The notes under the pieces: model-generated
What the model was told of the DNA's origin: nothing
Database searches by the model: none
The model's input: only the letters and a program-made list of their open reading frames with translations
Shown here: positions 14,360 through 22,525 of the stretch, piece after piece
How the letters are laid out: each line of letters starts with the position of its first letter
How positions within the stretch are numbered: position 1 is the stretch's first letter
Made by a program: the position numbers and the translations under genes
From: Nocardia brasiliensis NBRC 14402
GTDB lineage: Bacteria > Actinomycetota > Actinomycetes > Mycobacteriales > Mycobacteriaceae
DNA: 32,754 nt
Direction of reading: 5' to 3'
NCBI RefSeq assembly: GCF_000308475.2
Contig: NZ_BAFT02000029.1
Span: 1-32,754, forward strand

Positions 14360-15619
14360 TCATGGCTCCAGCAAATTGTTTCGCATCGGCGCGGGTAGCG
14401 CGACGATCTGCTGCGAGATGTGGCGGCGGACCTGGCCGACCCGCAGTTCCGCGGGCAGTGTCTGCCAGACCTGCCGGATCAGCGCGCGGGCGTGCTCCGG
14501 ATCGCCCTGCCGGGTGCGCATCGCCGCCATGTCCAGGTCGAGCAGCGAGCGCCCGACCTGATCCTTGTCGGCCATCGGCAGGCTGAGCATCCGCTGACGC
14601 AGTTCCTCCGCCGCGCGCCAGTCGCCGATCGAACTCAACGCGTGCGACTGGTGCCAGCGCAGGATGTATTCCGAAATACCCAGGTTGTCATCGGATTTCA
14701 CGTCAGACGGCAGGTTCGCGAACATCCGCTCGGCGGCCTGCACCCCTTCGATCGCCTCCCGGCGCCGGCCGATCCGGGCCTGGATTCCCGCCTCCGCGAG
14801 CAACCCGAAGACCATAGCCGAATCCGGGCCCGCACCGCCGGACGCCTGCGCGGCGCGCGCCATGGCCAAGCCCTGATCCAGTGCGTGGCGGTAACACTCG
14901 TGCGTGTGCGCCATATGTCCGTGCAGCCACGCCTCCACTTCCCGGTCGCCGGCCAAGCGGGCGGCGCGGCGCGCCTTGTAGAACCACATGAACGTGTCGT
15001 GCAGATCTGCGACGTCGTTCATCCGAAAGGCGATGAGCCCGGCCAGAATTGCCTCGATCCGATGCAACCGCCGGTGCATGTCGGCCGAGTGGTCGGTCAG
15101 CTGCAACTGCTGGACCTGCGCCAGATCCCGCATGCGCGCCGGAATGTACTCCGAGGGCGGCAGCACATAGACCAGATACCCGCAGAGCTCGAGGCTGGAT
15201 TCCAAGGCGCGCAGGATCTCCCACGCCGTCGGACCGCCTCGAACCACCGCGGGCAACACGATTCGGCGCTCGGGTTCGTCGTCGGTGTAGTCGTGGCCGA
15301 ACCCGAGCCGGTCCGGCCGGGTACGGTACAGCCGACAGAGCGCGTCGAGGAACTGATACGACGGCATGTCCAACCCGGTCTCCCAGCGGGACACGCTCTG
15401 ATGGGACAACCCGCGGCACGGTGATTCGATTTTGACGAGTTCCTGCAATTGCTGCGCGACGTCGACGAGCGTGAATCCGTAGGCGATGCGATGCGCGCGC
15501 AGCAACGACACCCCGCAATGCGCGCGCACGGCATGGACCGTCTCCCAGGTCGAAGACCCAGCGGCTTCGAATTCGCGTACGACACGGCGCCCGCACGCAA
15601 TGCTGTGCTGACTGCTCAC
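14360..15619 (-). CDS. XRE-family HTH regulator with TPR-like C-terminal half
   Basis: Regulator of about 419 residues. The N-terminal helix-turn-helix (about residues 30-90) includes RIAYGFTLVDVAQQLQEL and the recognition segment LSHQSVSRWETGLDMPSYQF. The rest is helical and repetitive, with TPR-like pieces such as FMWFYKARRAARLAGDREVE, EAGIQARIGRRREAIEGVQA and QSHALSSIGDWRAAEELRQR, which is usual for actinobacterial regulators of secondary metabolism or development. Target unknown. The GTG at 15619 has GGAG about 5 bases upstream; the frame is open further 5' but without a start signal. It stands alone on its strand. Confidence 0.8.
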   Translation of the reverse strand: MSSQHSIACGRRVVREFEAAGSSTWETVHAVRAHCGVSLLRAHRIAYGFTLVDVAQQLQELVKIESPCRGLSHQSVSRWETGLDMPSYQFLDALCRLYRTRPDRLGFGHDYTDDEPERRIVLPAVVRGGPTAWEILRALESSLELCGYLVYVLPPSEYIPARMRDLAQVQQLQLTDHSADMHRRLHRIEAILAGLIAFRMNDVADLHDTFMWFYKARRAARLAGDREVEAWLHGHMAHTHECYRHALDQGLAMARAAQASGGAGPDSAMVFGLLAEAGIQARIGRRREAIEGVQAAERMFANLPSDVKSDDNLGISEYILRWHQSHALSSIGDWRAAEELRQRMLSLPMADKDQVGRSLLDLDMAAMRTRQGDPEHARALIRQVWQTLPAELRVGQVRRHISQQIVALPAPMRNNLLEP

Positions 15620-15799
15620 CCCTGCTCCAGATGACTGGCTATGCACTGAGCGGACGTGCGCTGGCCTCGGCAACATCCGCGCTTTCGACGGTATCCCTGA
15701 GCTGGTCCAACGTCCACTTTCCGGCAGTTCTGCGCGCGATACGTGCAAGCGATGCGGTGTCTCTGGCCTGGTCGGTGCGGCGGCGGCACGCTGTTGCGC

Positions 15800-16090
15800 A
15801 TGAAAAGAATCAGAATCGTCGGTGGGGTCCCGGCGAGCCCGTGCCAAGCCGGTGAGGATGAGCACTCGTCATTCGTCACGCAGATCGCGCACGTGCTGAC
15901 CGCTGTTGGGACCGTTGTGACCGCGTTGGCGGCCTTTGTCGCCTGCGCGGCGGCACTCAATACATTGAGCGTCACGGTATTGGCCGCGGCGTGGGTGGTG
16001 GCAGGTTGGCTGGCGCGGGGTCGTCGGTGCCACTGTGCCGCCGATCGAAAGCATGCCCGCAGCCACCATGTCATGGAGGGATCTGTCTAG
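15800..16090 (+). CDS. Possible small membrane protein (96 aa)
   Basis: An ORF starting ATG at 15800 with a central hydrophobic block (HVLTAVGTVVTALAAFVACA and LSVTVLAAAWVVAGWLA), enough for two membrane helices, followed by a basic, Cys/His-containing tail. There is no clear ribosome binding site and no family recognised. Codon use is compatible with coding, but the opposite strand is also open here. Listed because the hydrophobic pattern is not typical of a chance frame. Confidence 0.35.
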   Translation: MKRIRIVGGVPASPCQAGEDEHSSFVTQIAHVLTAVGTVVTALAAFVACAAALNTLSVTVLAAAWVVAGWLARGRRCHCAADRKHARSHHVMEGSV

Positions 16091-16250
16091 TCCCCTGACA
16101 ACCTGAGGTGCCTGCTCAGACGTAAGCGACACCTGAAAAATACCCGTCAGTACGGAACTGGCGGTGCGTCGCGCTGGGTAGGCTCAGCGCATCAACGGCA
16201 CCGCGCTCGCACAACGCAGAACACTTATCGACCTGCGTGGTATCGGTGCG

Positions 16251-17297
16251 TTGATCTTGCTGACCGCGTCGTTCGCCATGCTCACCGTGTTCTCGCGGTA
16301 TCTCGACACCGGTTTCACTGTCGCCCAACAAGTTTACCTACGCGCCGGTGTCGCATTCGTGATCGCGGCGGTCGTTTTCGGCCGCTGGATCCGATGGCGG
16401 GTGATACTCCACGCAGGTGCCCGGGAATGGTCGGTGATCGTGGTGCGCACCGTCCTGCTCTATGTCTTCGGAACGACGTTGTTCGCGAAGGCGGCGACGA
16501 TGACGACCGTCGGCAACATCTCGTTCATCGCCGCACTACCGCTGGTCGCGGCACTCGGATTGCTGTTGCGCCGAGTGCCCGTGACCGCGGTCCGGGTGTT
16601 TTTCGTCAGCGGGTCCGCGATCGGGGTCGCGATCCTGTCCGGCTTCGGCATGAGCTGGGGCTCCGGCAAACAAGGCGACGCGATCGCTTTGGTCGCGATG
16701 GTCGCGATTTCGCTGAGCTATCTGGGCCGTGATTGGCACAGCGGAATCCTGAACAATTACGAGATCACCGCGTTGACCGTCGGTGTCGGTGCACTGGGTG
16801 TCGCATTGACCTCATTGTGCCAATGGGAAGGTCTGCCGCGGCTGCCGTCGGATGTTTCGCCGGCGATGCTGTGGACCGCGATCGGGATTGCGGGCGGGCT
16901 CAGCGTGCTGAACGTCTTCCTGATGAACTACGCCTTCGAACGCGTGGATCCGGTGCAGGGCGGCAATCTGCTGACCCTGGAATGCGTGTGGGGTCTGCTG
17001 TTCGGGTTGGTCTTCTTCGGTCAGGTGCCGACCTGGGCCGGGATCGCGGGCGGAGTGCTGATCGTGCTGTGCGCGGTGGGGCTCAATATCGCCGACGGGC
17101 GCGCACCCGCCGACGCGCAACGCGGCGAGTCGGTTCCGGTCCAAGTGGAACAGCGGGAACTCGAACCGCCGGATTCGGTGCAGTGGACGGCTTTGCCGAC
17201 CGGTCCGGAACCGCTGCGAGACGACGAGTTGCCGCAGTATGCCGGTGTCGTCGGGCCCGTGTTGCCGGGTTCCGGCGCGGATTCGGAACAGCGCTGA
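16251..17297 (+). CDS. EamA/DMT-superfamily transporter
   Basis: Integral membrane protein of at least 348 residues with about nine to ten predicted transmembrane helices in two EamA repeats, ending in a hydrophilic tail of about 65 residues (from about residue 285). Helices include VAQQVYLRAGVAFVIAAVVF, FIAALPLVAALGLLL, AIALVAMVAISLSYLG and WAGIAGGVLIVLCAVGLNIA. DMT proteins export or import small metabolites; the substrate is unknown. The start is uncertain: TTG 16251 is the first standard start after the stop codon at 16179, yet the open sequence upstream (IDLRGIGA) looks like part of helix 1, and a TAGGCT box at 16179 points to a transcript start near 16191. Convergent with espG, 5 bases apart. 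Confidence 0.8.
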   Translation: MILLTASFAMLTVFSRYLDTGFTVAQQVYLRAGVAFVIAAVVFGRWIRWRVILHAGAREWSVIVVRTVLLYVFGTTLFAKAATMTTVGNISFIAALPLVAALGLLLRRVPVTAVRVFFVSGSAIGVAILSGFGMSWGSGKQGDAIALVAMVAISLSYLGRDWHSGILNNYEITALTVGVGALGVALTSLCQWEGLPRLPSDVSPAMLWTAIGIAGGLSVLNVFLMNYAFERVDPVQGGNLLTLECVWGLLFGLVFFGQVPTWAGIAGGVLIVLCAVGLNIADGRAPADAQRGESVPVQVEQRELEPPDSVQWTALPTGPEPLRDDELPQYAGVVGPVLPGSGADSEQR

Positions 17298-17302
17298 TTT
17301 TG

Positions 17303-18076
17303 CTACCAGGCGTCGTGTGCGTCCGCCAAACGTTTGAGGGACCGCTCGATCCAGGTGGTGAACTGTGCGGTGAGGTCCGCCGGGGTCGCCGGTCGGACGG
17401 CGATGTGCGAGCCGCGGGTCTCGGTGTAGCGGCCGTCGTCGGTGATGTCGTGCCACTGCAAGACCTGCCACGGCTCGGCACCGGTGTGCCAGGGCGCGGC
17501 GACCAGGACGGCGGTTCCGCCACCGTCGGCGGGACGCCCGAGCAGACGCTGATACTGCTCCCGCGGGGTTTGGCGGGCGACATCCTCGAAATAGCCGTTG
17601 CGTCGCCGGCCGATATCGTCCGGATGAAACGTTGCTGGTGCGGCGCTGCCCGGCGCGCACGACGGGATCGACTGAACCACCCGGGCGGGCAAGCTCTCCG
17701 GACGGAACATGCGCACGCGGATCGGCCCGTGCTCGGTTTCCGTCCCCGCCTGCATCAACGTGACCGCGCGATACGGGTTACGCGCGCCGATGATCCGATA
17801 CTCCCGGAAATCCCCCGGCCCGGTGCTGTTCTTGTGTCTGCTTGTGCCACCGAGGATTTCGATCCGCAGCTCCGAACTACTCAGTGTGTGCAACGCCAGC
17901 TGGATCTCCTCCAGTTCGTCGGCCGAGTAGCGCTCGCGGACCGCGCGCCGGTGCGCCGCGAACTCGTCCCGCAGGGCGAACCGGCTGGTGTAGCGCAGCG
18001 GGCTGGGCAACCGGTCATGCGCCTCGGAGTACCAGAGCGACGCGAAATCGTCCGGCTCCCAACTCCACTCAGCCAT
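17303..18076 (-). CDS. ESX secretion-associated protein, EspG family
   Basis: Cytosolic T7SS chaperone of 257 residues. EspG proteins bind the tip of PPE proteins, keep PE-PPE pairs soluble and bring them to the ESX membrane complex. The N-terminus WSWEPDDFASLWYSEAHDRL fits the EspG opening W-x(n)-PDxFxxLWY. Other segments that agree are DYTSRF-like YTSRFALRDEF, RYTETRGSHIAVRPAT and the C-terminal FTTWIERSLKRLAD. ATG 18076 has GGAG 5-6 bases upstream. It lies 83 bases downstream of the PPE-like gene on the same strand, its likely client. No ESX ATPase or channel gene is in the window. Confidence 0.85.
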   Translation of the reverse strand: MAEWSWEPDDFASLWYSEAHDRLPSPLRYTSRFALRDEFAAHRRAVRERYSADELEEIQLALHTLSSSELRIEILGGTSRHKNSTGPGDFREYRIIGARNPYRAVTLMQAGTETEHGPIRVRMFRPESLPARVVQSIPSCAPGSAAPATFHPDDIGRRRNGYFEDVARQTPREQYQRLLGRPADGGGTAVLVAAPWHTGAEPWQVLQWHDITDDGRYTETRGSHIAVRPATPADLTAQFTTWIERSLKRLADAHDAW

Positions 18077-18159
18077 TCCTGCTCCGGTCTCCTTCACCTG
18101 GCTCGATCTAGCCCGCGGGAAAGCCCGCGCGGGCCGCAACCACCCTCGTGCGACGTATG

Positions 18160-19380
18160 TCAGGTGGGGATATCGCCGCCGATCACGCCGCCGGGCACCG
18201 TCTTCGGGAACTCGCCGAGTAGTTCGTCGGTGTTCTCCTGCGTGATCAGATAGTCCGGGATCTTGTGTTCCTCGTCGTCCTCGGATTTGCCGCGAGCACC
18301 CGCTCCCGGCACGCCCATGCCGGACGTGCCTGCCGCGCCGCGCGCTGCGGTCGCTGCCGCAGCGGCCGGGGTGGGCGAGGTGCCGGGGGCGGTGGGGATA
18401 CCGGTGCCGGGGATGCTGCGGCCTGGTTGGGGTGTGGTGCTCGGGGAGCCGGGGGAGCCGGGGCTGACCGAGGTGCGCGGGGTGCCGGGAGTACCGGGTG
18501 TGCCGGGTGTGCCGGGGGTGTACGGCGTGCCGGTGCTCGTCGGGACGGTCTTCGCCGGGTCCGTGGTGGTGCTCGGGCTTTGCGTTGTCGGGGCGGTGCT
18601 CGACGGCGTCTGCGTGCTGCTCGGGGAAGTGGTCGAAGCCGGGTTCGTCTGCTCCCCGGTCTTCGTCGGATCGGTCTGCTGCTCGGTAGTTCCCGGCTCG
18701 TCGGGCTTCCCGTCACCGTTCGTATCGCCAGGAACCGCGGAGTTCGTCGAACCAGGATCAGTACCAGGAGTTCTGGACTGCGACGGTTGCCCGCTGCTCG
18801 TGTTCTCGGCGTTGTAGCCGCCGGGGGGAGGGGCCGGGATGTCGATTGCCTTCGTTGGGCTGGTGGGGGTGGGAAGCACAGGGATCTTGCCGTCCATTTG
18901 ACTGAACGGCTTCACATAGTGCTGATCCATTGCCTCCCGGGCCTTTTGGGTCTCCTCGGACTGCTCCCGCTGCAGATCCCACCGGCGCGGAGGCCAACCC
19001 CATGAGGTCCAAGTGATGATCACCGGATCCGGAATCGCCTTCTTGGTGTTCACGATCGCCGTTGCAGCGTCGCGAACCCGGGTGTGCAGTTCAGCCAAAG
19101 CAGGAGTCAGCGTCTGCGCATCACTGGTGTAGTTCGCTATCGATTCCTTCGATTTTTCCGCCGCGGGGCCGGACCATGCTTGTGCAATGGACGCCTGGAT
19201 CGAGCGCGCAAAGGTCTCGACGCCCTGCTCCCACAGTTGATGCACCTGCCAGTACTTTTCGGCTTGTTCGATCGCGCTCGTGGTATCCAACGGCTCGAAA
19301 GCGTCCTTGATCTCCGGATGATCCCAACTGTCCGTGTGCTCCCCGCCGCCGGGAATCTGTGTCGGCTCGTATCCGCTCAT
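18160..19380 (-). CDS. PPE-like/WXG T7SS substrate with Pro/Thr-rich tail
   Basis: Protein of 406 residues. The N-terminal helical hairpin (about 30-110) has a WXG-type turn W69-S-G71 in IAQAWSGPAAEKSKES, as in PPE and WXG100 proteins exported by type VII secretion. A short linker with WTSWGWPPRRW follows. Residues about 195-350 are low-complexity Pro/Ser/Thr, including TPGTPGTPGTPGTP, likely an extended surface segment. The last 30 residues (PDYLITQENTDELLGEFPKT onward) are ordered-looking and acidic and may be a functional tip. Start ATG 19380 overlaps the stop of the upstream gene (ATGA), indicating a paired product. EspG follows. Not a canonical PPE motif, so the family call is moderate. 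Confidence 0.72.
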   Translation of the reverse strand: MSGYEPTQIPGGGEHTDSWDHPEIKDAFEPLDTTSAIEQAEKYWQVHQLWEQGVETFARSIQASIAQAWSGPAAEKSKESIANYTSDAQTLTPALAELHTRVRDAATAIVNTKKAIPDPVIITWTSWGWPPRRWDLQREQSEETQKAREAMDQHYVKPFSQMDGKIPVLPTPTSPTKAIDIPAPPPGGYNAENTSSGQPSQSRTPGTDPGSTNSAVPGDTNGDGKPDEPGTTEQQTDPTKTGEQTNPASTTSPSSTQTPSSTAPTTQSPSTTTDPAKTVPTSTGTPYTPGTPGTPGTPGTPRTSVSPGSPGSPSTTPQPGRSIPGTGIPTAPGTSPTPAAAAATAARGAAGTSGMGVPGAGARGKSEDDEEHKIPDYLITQENTDELLGEFPKTVPGGVIGGDIPT

Positions 19381-19856
19381 CGACCGGTCCCGTCAGGAAG
19401 GAGGTATGGGCCGGCGGGGAGCTGCGCCGGTGGACGTTGCGGCAGGGTTTCGTTCAAATGAGTGAACTCCTGTGCGAATGCGCTGTCCGCCTGCATCATT
19501 CGCTCTCGGACCACCCGGTGGACTTCCTGGATGTCCTCGACGATTTTGTAATGCTGGTCCATGACCGCGTAGACGCTGTTGCCGTCCTTCGCGCCGTTGG
19601 CCTTTCCTTTGAACCGTCCGACCAGAGTGCTCGCAGACACCATGAGGTCGTTAGCCTCGCCGAGGCCCCAATGGTCTTGATTTGCTACCAAATCCATGGT
19701 TCGTTGGATCTTCTGTATAGCATCTTTGAAGTATTCGCAGTCGCGGTCAATATAGACAAAATCCTCGGCCTTAAGTTCGATCGCCAAGCGCCCTTCGCGT
19801 GCCTCAGTCAGAATGTTGGACATCGGCCGTGGCACTTCGATGCTGCTGTCGCTCAT
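19377..19856 (-). CDS. Putative T7SS partner protein of the PPE-like gene (159 aa)
   Basis: Soluble, mainly helical protein of 159 residues with no signal peptide. It begins MSDSSIEVPRPMSNILTEAR, has helices FKDAIQKIQRTMDLVANQDH and HYKIVEDIQEVHRVVRERMM, and ends in a Pro-rich tail. ATG 19856 has GGGAGG 7 bases upstream. Its stop overlaps the start of the PPE-like gene, so the two products probably form a complex, as PE/PPE or WXG pairs do. I do not recognise a named family. A YxxxD sequence (YIDRD) is present near residue 35, but not at the usual C-terminal export-signal position. Confidence 0.7.
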   Translation of the reverse strand: MSDSSIEVPRPMSNILTEAREGRLAIELKAEDFVYIDRDCEYFKDAIQKIQRTMDLVANQDHWGLGEANDLMVSASTLVGRFKGKANGAKDGNSVYAVMDQHYKIVEDIQEVHRVVRERMMQADSAFAQEFTHLNETLPQRPPAQLPAGPYLLPDGTGR

Positions 19857-19891
19857 CTACCAACCTCCCTGCGAATCTGATCGGTATGTAG

Positions 19892-20476
19892 TCACACGCT
19901 CGCGGGCATAGTCGGTACTACCTTCTCGGTCAGCGTGCGGGCGAGTTGGCAGGTATCGAGTGCCCCCGTCTTTTTTCGGGACGGCGGATTGCTGAGGAAG
20001 ACTTCCAGGCTGCCGCCTTTCATCTCCACATTCACTGTGCACACAGCTTCCGGATGGTCACTATTTTGGCGAGTAGAGATCGCGCGTCGCCCATTGACCG
20101 TGAACTCAACGGCATCTTGAAACTGCTTGTCGCGCACCATGTCAACGGTTATGTTCGTGGTTCGTATCGTCGGTGAGTAGCCGTCTGTCTGTATCCAGGC
20201 ACAGCCCCGCCATTTTACGCCGCCCGCTGCGTTTGAATCTTCCTTGTCTTTGCTGCGAAGCTGCTCTGAATCCAGAACACTCTGAGGGATGTCATTGCAA
20301 GGGTCGTAGCCACTCGGTACGTCGGCAGCGAGGCCAGGTTTCGAACTGGAAGTGCTCTCACCCTTCCGGGACGTATCGGGGGCGCCGTCGCCCTCCGAGG
20401 GCCCACATCCCCCCACCACGAACACCGCACCCAGCACGAGGACCCCCACCCTCCAAGACTTCGACCTGCGCGTCAT
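19892..20476 (-). CDS. DUF3558-family lipoprotein
   Basis: Secreted, lipid-anchored protein of 194 residues. The signal peptide has Arg-rich start MTRRSKSWRVG, a hydrophobic core and a lipobox VVGGC, giving a mature N-terminal cysteine at about residue 24. A Ser/Gly-rich linker is followed by YDPCNDIPQSVL and WRGCAWIQTDG, the paired cysteines typical of DUF3558, and a C-terminal LDTCQLARTLTEKVVPTMP. Function unknown; such lipoproteins often occur next to T7SS substrates in Nocardia and relatives. ATG 20476 has AAGGA 5 bases upstream. It is the first gene of the small T7SS locus and lies 35 bases before the 159-residue protein. Confidence 0.82.
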   Translation of the reverse strand: MTRRSKSWRVGVLVLGAVFVVGGCGPSEGDGAPDTSRKGESTSSSKPGLAADVPSGYDPCNDIPQSVLDSEQLRSKDKEDSNAAGGVKWRGCAWIQTDGYSPTIRTTNITVDMVRDKQFQDAVEFTVNGRRAISTRQNSDHPEAVCTVNVEMKGGSLEVFLSNPPSRKKTGALDTCQLARTLTEKVVPTMPASV

Positions 20477-20636
20477 CAGATCCTTCGCCCGCCGGTGCCG
20501 ATTCGGATCGCGCGGGGTCGGACCGGCTTTTCCGCCCCCTGTCAGCTCTCCCTGACGCTACCCACTGCGTCTACCTGCGTGCAAGCGTCCCAGCGCAGGT
20601 CGGCAGCCTTTTGGCACCCGCTCCCGAGGCGGTGAG

Positions 20637-20684
20637 CAGCAGGAGTCCGGATTGTCACGGTTGTGCGGCTCCGGTACTCCTGCT
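20637..20684 (-). terminator. Imperfect hairpin downstream of the DUF5753 regulator
   Basis: AGCAGGAGTCCGGA (20637-20651 region) and TCCGGTACTCCTGCT (20670-20684) pair with one bulge, with a loop of about 18 bases. It begins about 22 bases after the regulator's stop. No U-run follows. The remainder of 20477-20706 holds no gene. Confidence 0.5.
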
Positions 20685-20706
20685 CAGCTCGCAGCCGGGG
20701 CAACTT

Positions 20707-21597
20707 TCAGGTCGCATACTCCGCCACGATCGATTTCACGATCGATTTGATGAGGGCCCGGCTGCGCGTTTCGTCGAGCGCGGCTCGCCGCAGACCGTCG
20801 TAGATCTGCTGGTATCGCCGCACATCGTCGGCTTCTTCGAGGTACTGGGCGTCGAGGTGCCCGTGCAGGTAGACGATCGGCGGTTCGGTGAGCTGCGTCG
20901 TTGGGTGGCTGGGGAATTCGAGGATCATGAAGGGGCCGACGGCCAGTCCGCCGTAGGCGGTGTCGAGCGGGATCACCCGGATCGAGACGTTGCGTAGGTG
21001 TCCGGCCCGTGCGAGGTGCCGCAGCTGAGCCGACATCACGGTCCGGCCGCCGATCGGGCGCCGCAGGCTGCATTCGTCGACGATCGCCTCGACGCGCAAC
21101 GGGTCGGCGGGGTTGCTCAGCCGGAACTTCCGGCGGCCGAGCAGTTCGATCTGTTGTTCGACCGCCTCTTCGGTCAGGCCGGGCGAACTCGCCTCGAGCA
21201 GCGCGCGGTGGTAGTCCGCGGTTTGTAGCAGTCCGGGGATCAATGTCGCGTGGTAGGAAATGGTCCGCGTCGCCGCCTCTTCCAGGCCGAGGAACGTGCC
21301 GAAATGCTTCGGGACGGCGTCGCCGTAAGCATGCCACCATTCGGTGCGCCGGGTTTCCCCGGTGAGCTCGAGCAGCATCCCGGTGACGTCTTCGTCCGCC
21401 CCGTACACCTGGCACAGTCGCTCGATGAACAATGGATTCAACCGCACCGGCTGCCCGGTCTCCATCCGCCAGAGTGTTTGTTTCGCGACACCGATCGACG
21501 TCCGGGCGTATTCGGCGGTGACGCCTGCTTTTTCGCGAAGCTCGCGTAATTGGCGGGCCAGAATGCGGCGGGACAGGGTGGATCCGGTGGGGGTCAC
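20707..21597 (-). CDS. Helix-turn-helix regulator with DUF5753 domain
   Basis: Regulator of 296 residues of the widespread actinobacterial XRE-DUF5753 family. HTH at about residues 14-70: LRELREKAGVTAEYARTSIG then KQTLWRMETGQPVRLNPLFI. DUF5753 at about 100-290: ISYHATLIPGLLQTADYHRA, QQIELLGRRKFRLSNPADPL, EAIVDECSLRRPIGG and YLHGHLDAQYLEEADDV. These genes usually sit beside a small DUF397 gene; none is visible here. The GTG at 21597 has AAGGGA about 7 bases upstream. It is divergent from the DUF4254 gene. Confidence 0.87.
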   Translation of the reverse strand: MTPTGSTLSRRILARQLRELREKAGVTAEYARTSIGVAKQTLWRMETGQPVRLNPLFIERLCQVYGADEDVTGMLLELTGETRRTEWWHAYGDAVPKHFGTFLGLEEAATRTISYHATLIPGLLQTADYHRALLEASSPGLTEEAVEQQIELLGRRKFRLSNPADPLRVEAIVDECSLRRPIGGRTVMSAQLRHLARAGHLRNVSIRVIPLDTAYGGLAVGPFMILEFPSHPTTQLTEPPIVYLHGHLDAQYLEEADDVRRYQQIYDGLRRAALDETRSRALIKSIVKSIVAEYAT

Positions 21598-21908
21598 GGC
21601 AGTTCCCTTTCGTAAGGCTCACTATTGGCCAGGTTGCAACTGGAACCTCTAGGACGGGAATCCTGGAACCCTGTGAATTTTCTCCGCGCCTCGCTGTCGA
21701 GACGTTCCCGCCGATCAATCCCCGGTGCTCTACTGAACGCGCGCCCCGGTCCGTGTCATCGAAGTCCTGAAACCTTATCGGCGACAACGGGTCCAGGTCC
21801 ACACCGACCGGGCGCACCAAGCGACCGATCGGGGGAGTTGACGTTGACCTTGTACGACCCGGCGCGGGCCGGCCTTCGTTGTGCCTGCGTAGCGGCGAGG
21901 ACAGTGCG
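21598..21908. promoter_or_regulatory. Divergent control region with an 18-bp inverted repeat
   Basis: 311 bases between the DUF5753 regulator and the DUF4254 gene, no gene supported. AGGTT (21631-21635) and AACCT (21644-21648) flank an 8-base spacer, about 34 bases upstream of the regulator's GTG, a plausible operator or promoter element. AGGA/TCCT arms also occur at 21651-21664. Nothing else stands out. Confidence 0.35.
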
Positions 21909-22400
21909 GTGAGCGGGCTGCGGGACGCCATCGCGGCAACCGACGGCCCGAGCGCGCAACTGGGGAGCCAACTGGGGAATGACCCGCTGCCCACGAGAAG
22001 TGAAGTGCTGCAAGCTTGTCGGGATTCCGCGAGCACCGGCCATCCGTTGCTGCGCGCCGCCGGTGAGTTGACCGCGCTACATCGGCGTAGATTGATCTTG
22101 GCACGCCGAATCACCGGGGAGATCGATGAATACCGTGCTCAGCAGGTCCGCGCCATCGACCGGTGGGTCGCGCCGCGGCTACCGGTCGCGCACGGCGGCG
22201 CCTACCTGCACACCGAGACGATCGGCGCCGTACTCGACCGGCTGGCCCGGCTCACCGCCTGCGCCGAAGCCGCGCTGGCCGCCGAATCCGACTGGGACAT
22301 CTGGTTCGCCTGGGAGCGGCTGGCCGAGTTGGCGGTCGGCTACGAAGATCTCGTCGCCGAACTCGCGACGGGCCGGCGTCGCCTGCCGAGCGGATCCTGA
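21909..22400 (+). CDS. DUF4254 domain-containing protein
   Basis: Protein of 163 residues, all helical and probably cytoplasmic. The segment ELTALHRRRLILARRITGEI followed by IDEYRAQQVRAIDRWVAPRL and HTETIGAVLDRLARL is the DUF4254 signature. Its biochemical role is not known. The GTG at 21909 (VSGLRDAIAATDG) has GAGGA about 8-9 bases upstream; an earlier GTG (21879) would add ten residues without a better site. It is followed 125 bases later by a lipoprotein gene on the same strand. Confidence 0.8.
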   Translation: MSGLRDAIAATDGPSAQLGSQLGNDPLPTRSEVLQACRDSASTGHPLLRAAGELTALHRRRLILARRITGEIDEYRAQQVRAIDRWVAPRLPVAHGGAYLHTETIGAVLDRLARLTACAEAALAAESDWDIWFAWERLAELAVGYEDLVAELATGRRRLPSGS

Positions 22401-22525
22401 TCATGAATTGTATTCGCACGGTAACGATTCGGGTTGGCAGTCTCGGGTATTCGTGAACCGATAGAGCGGCGTCTTCCGGTCGGTTAACCTGCCGGAGATC
22501 GTTCGATAAGCCGAGGGAGTTGCCG

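Noticed and set aside
15869..16132. 87-codon minus-strand frame opposite the possible small membrane protein
   Set aside because: Composition is Arg/Gly/His-rich without pattern, no start signal.
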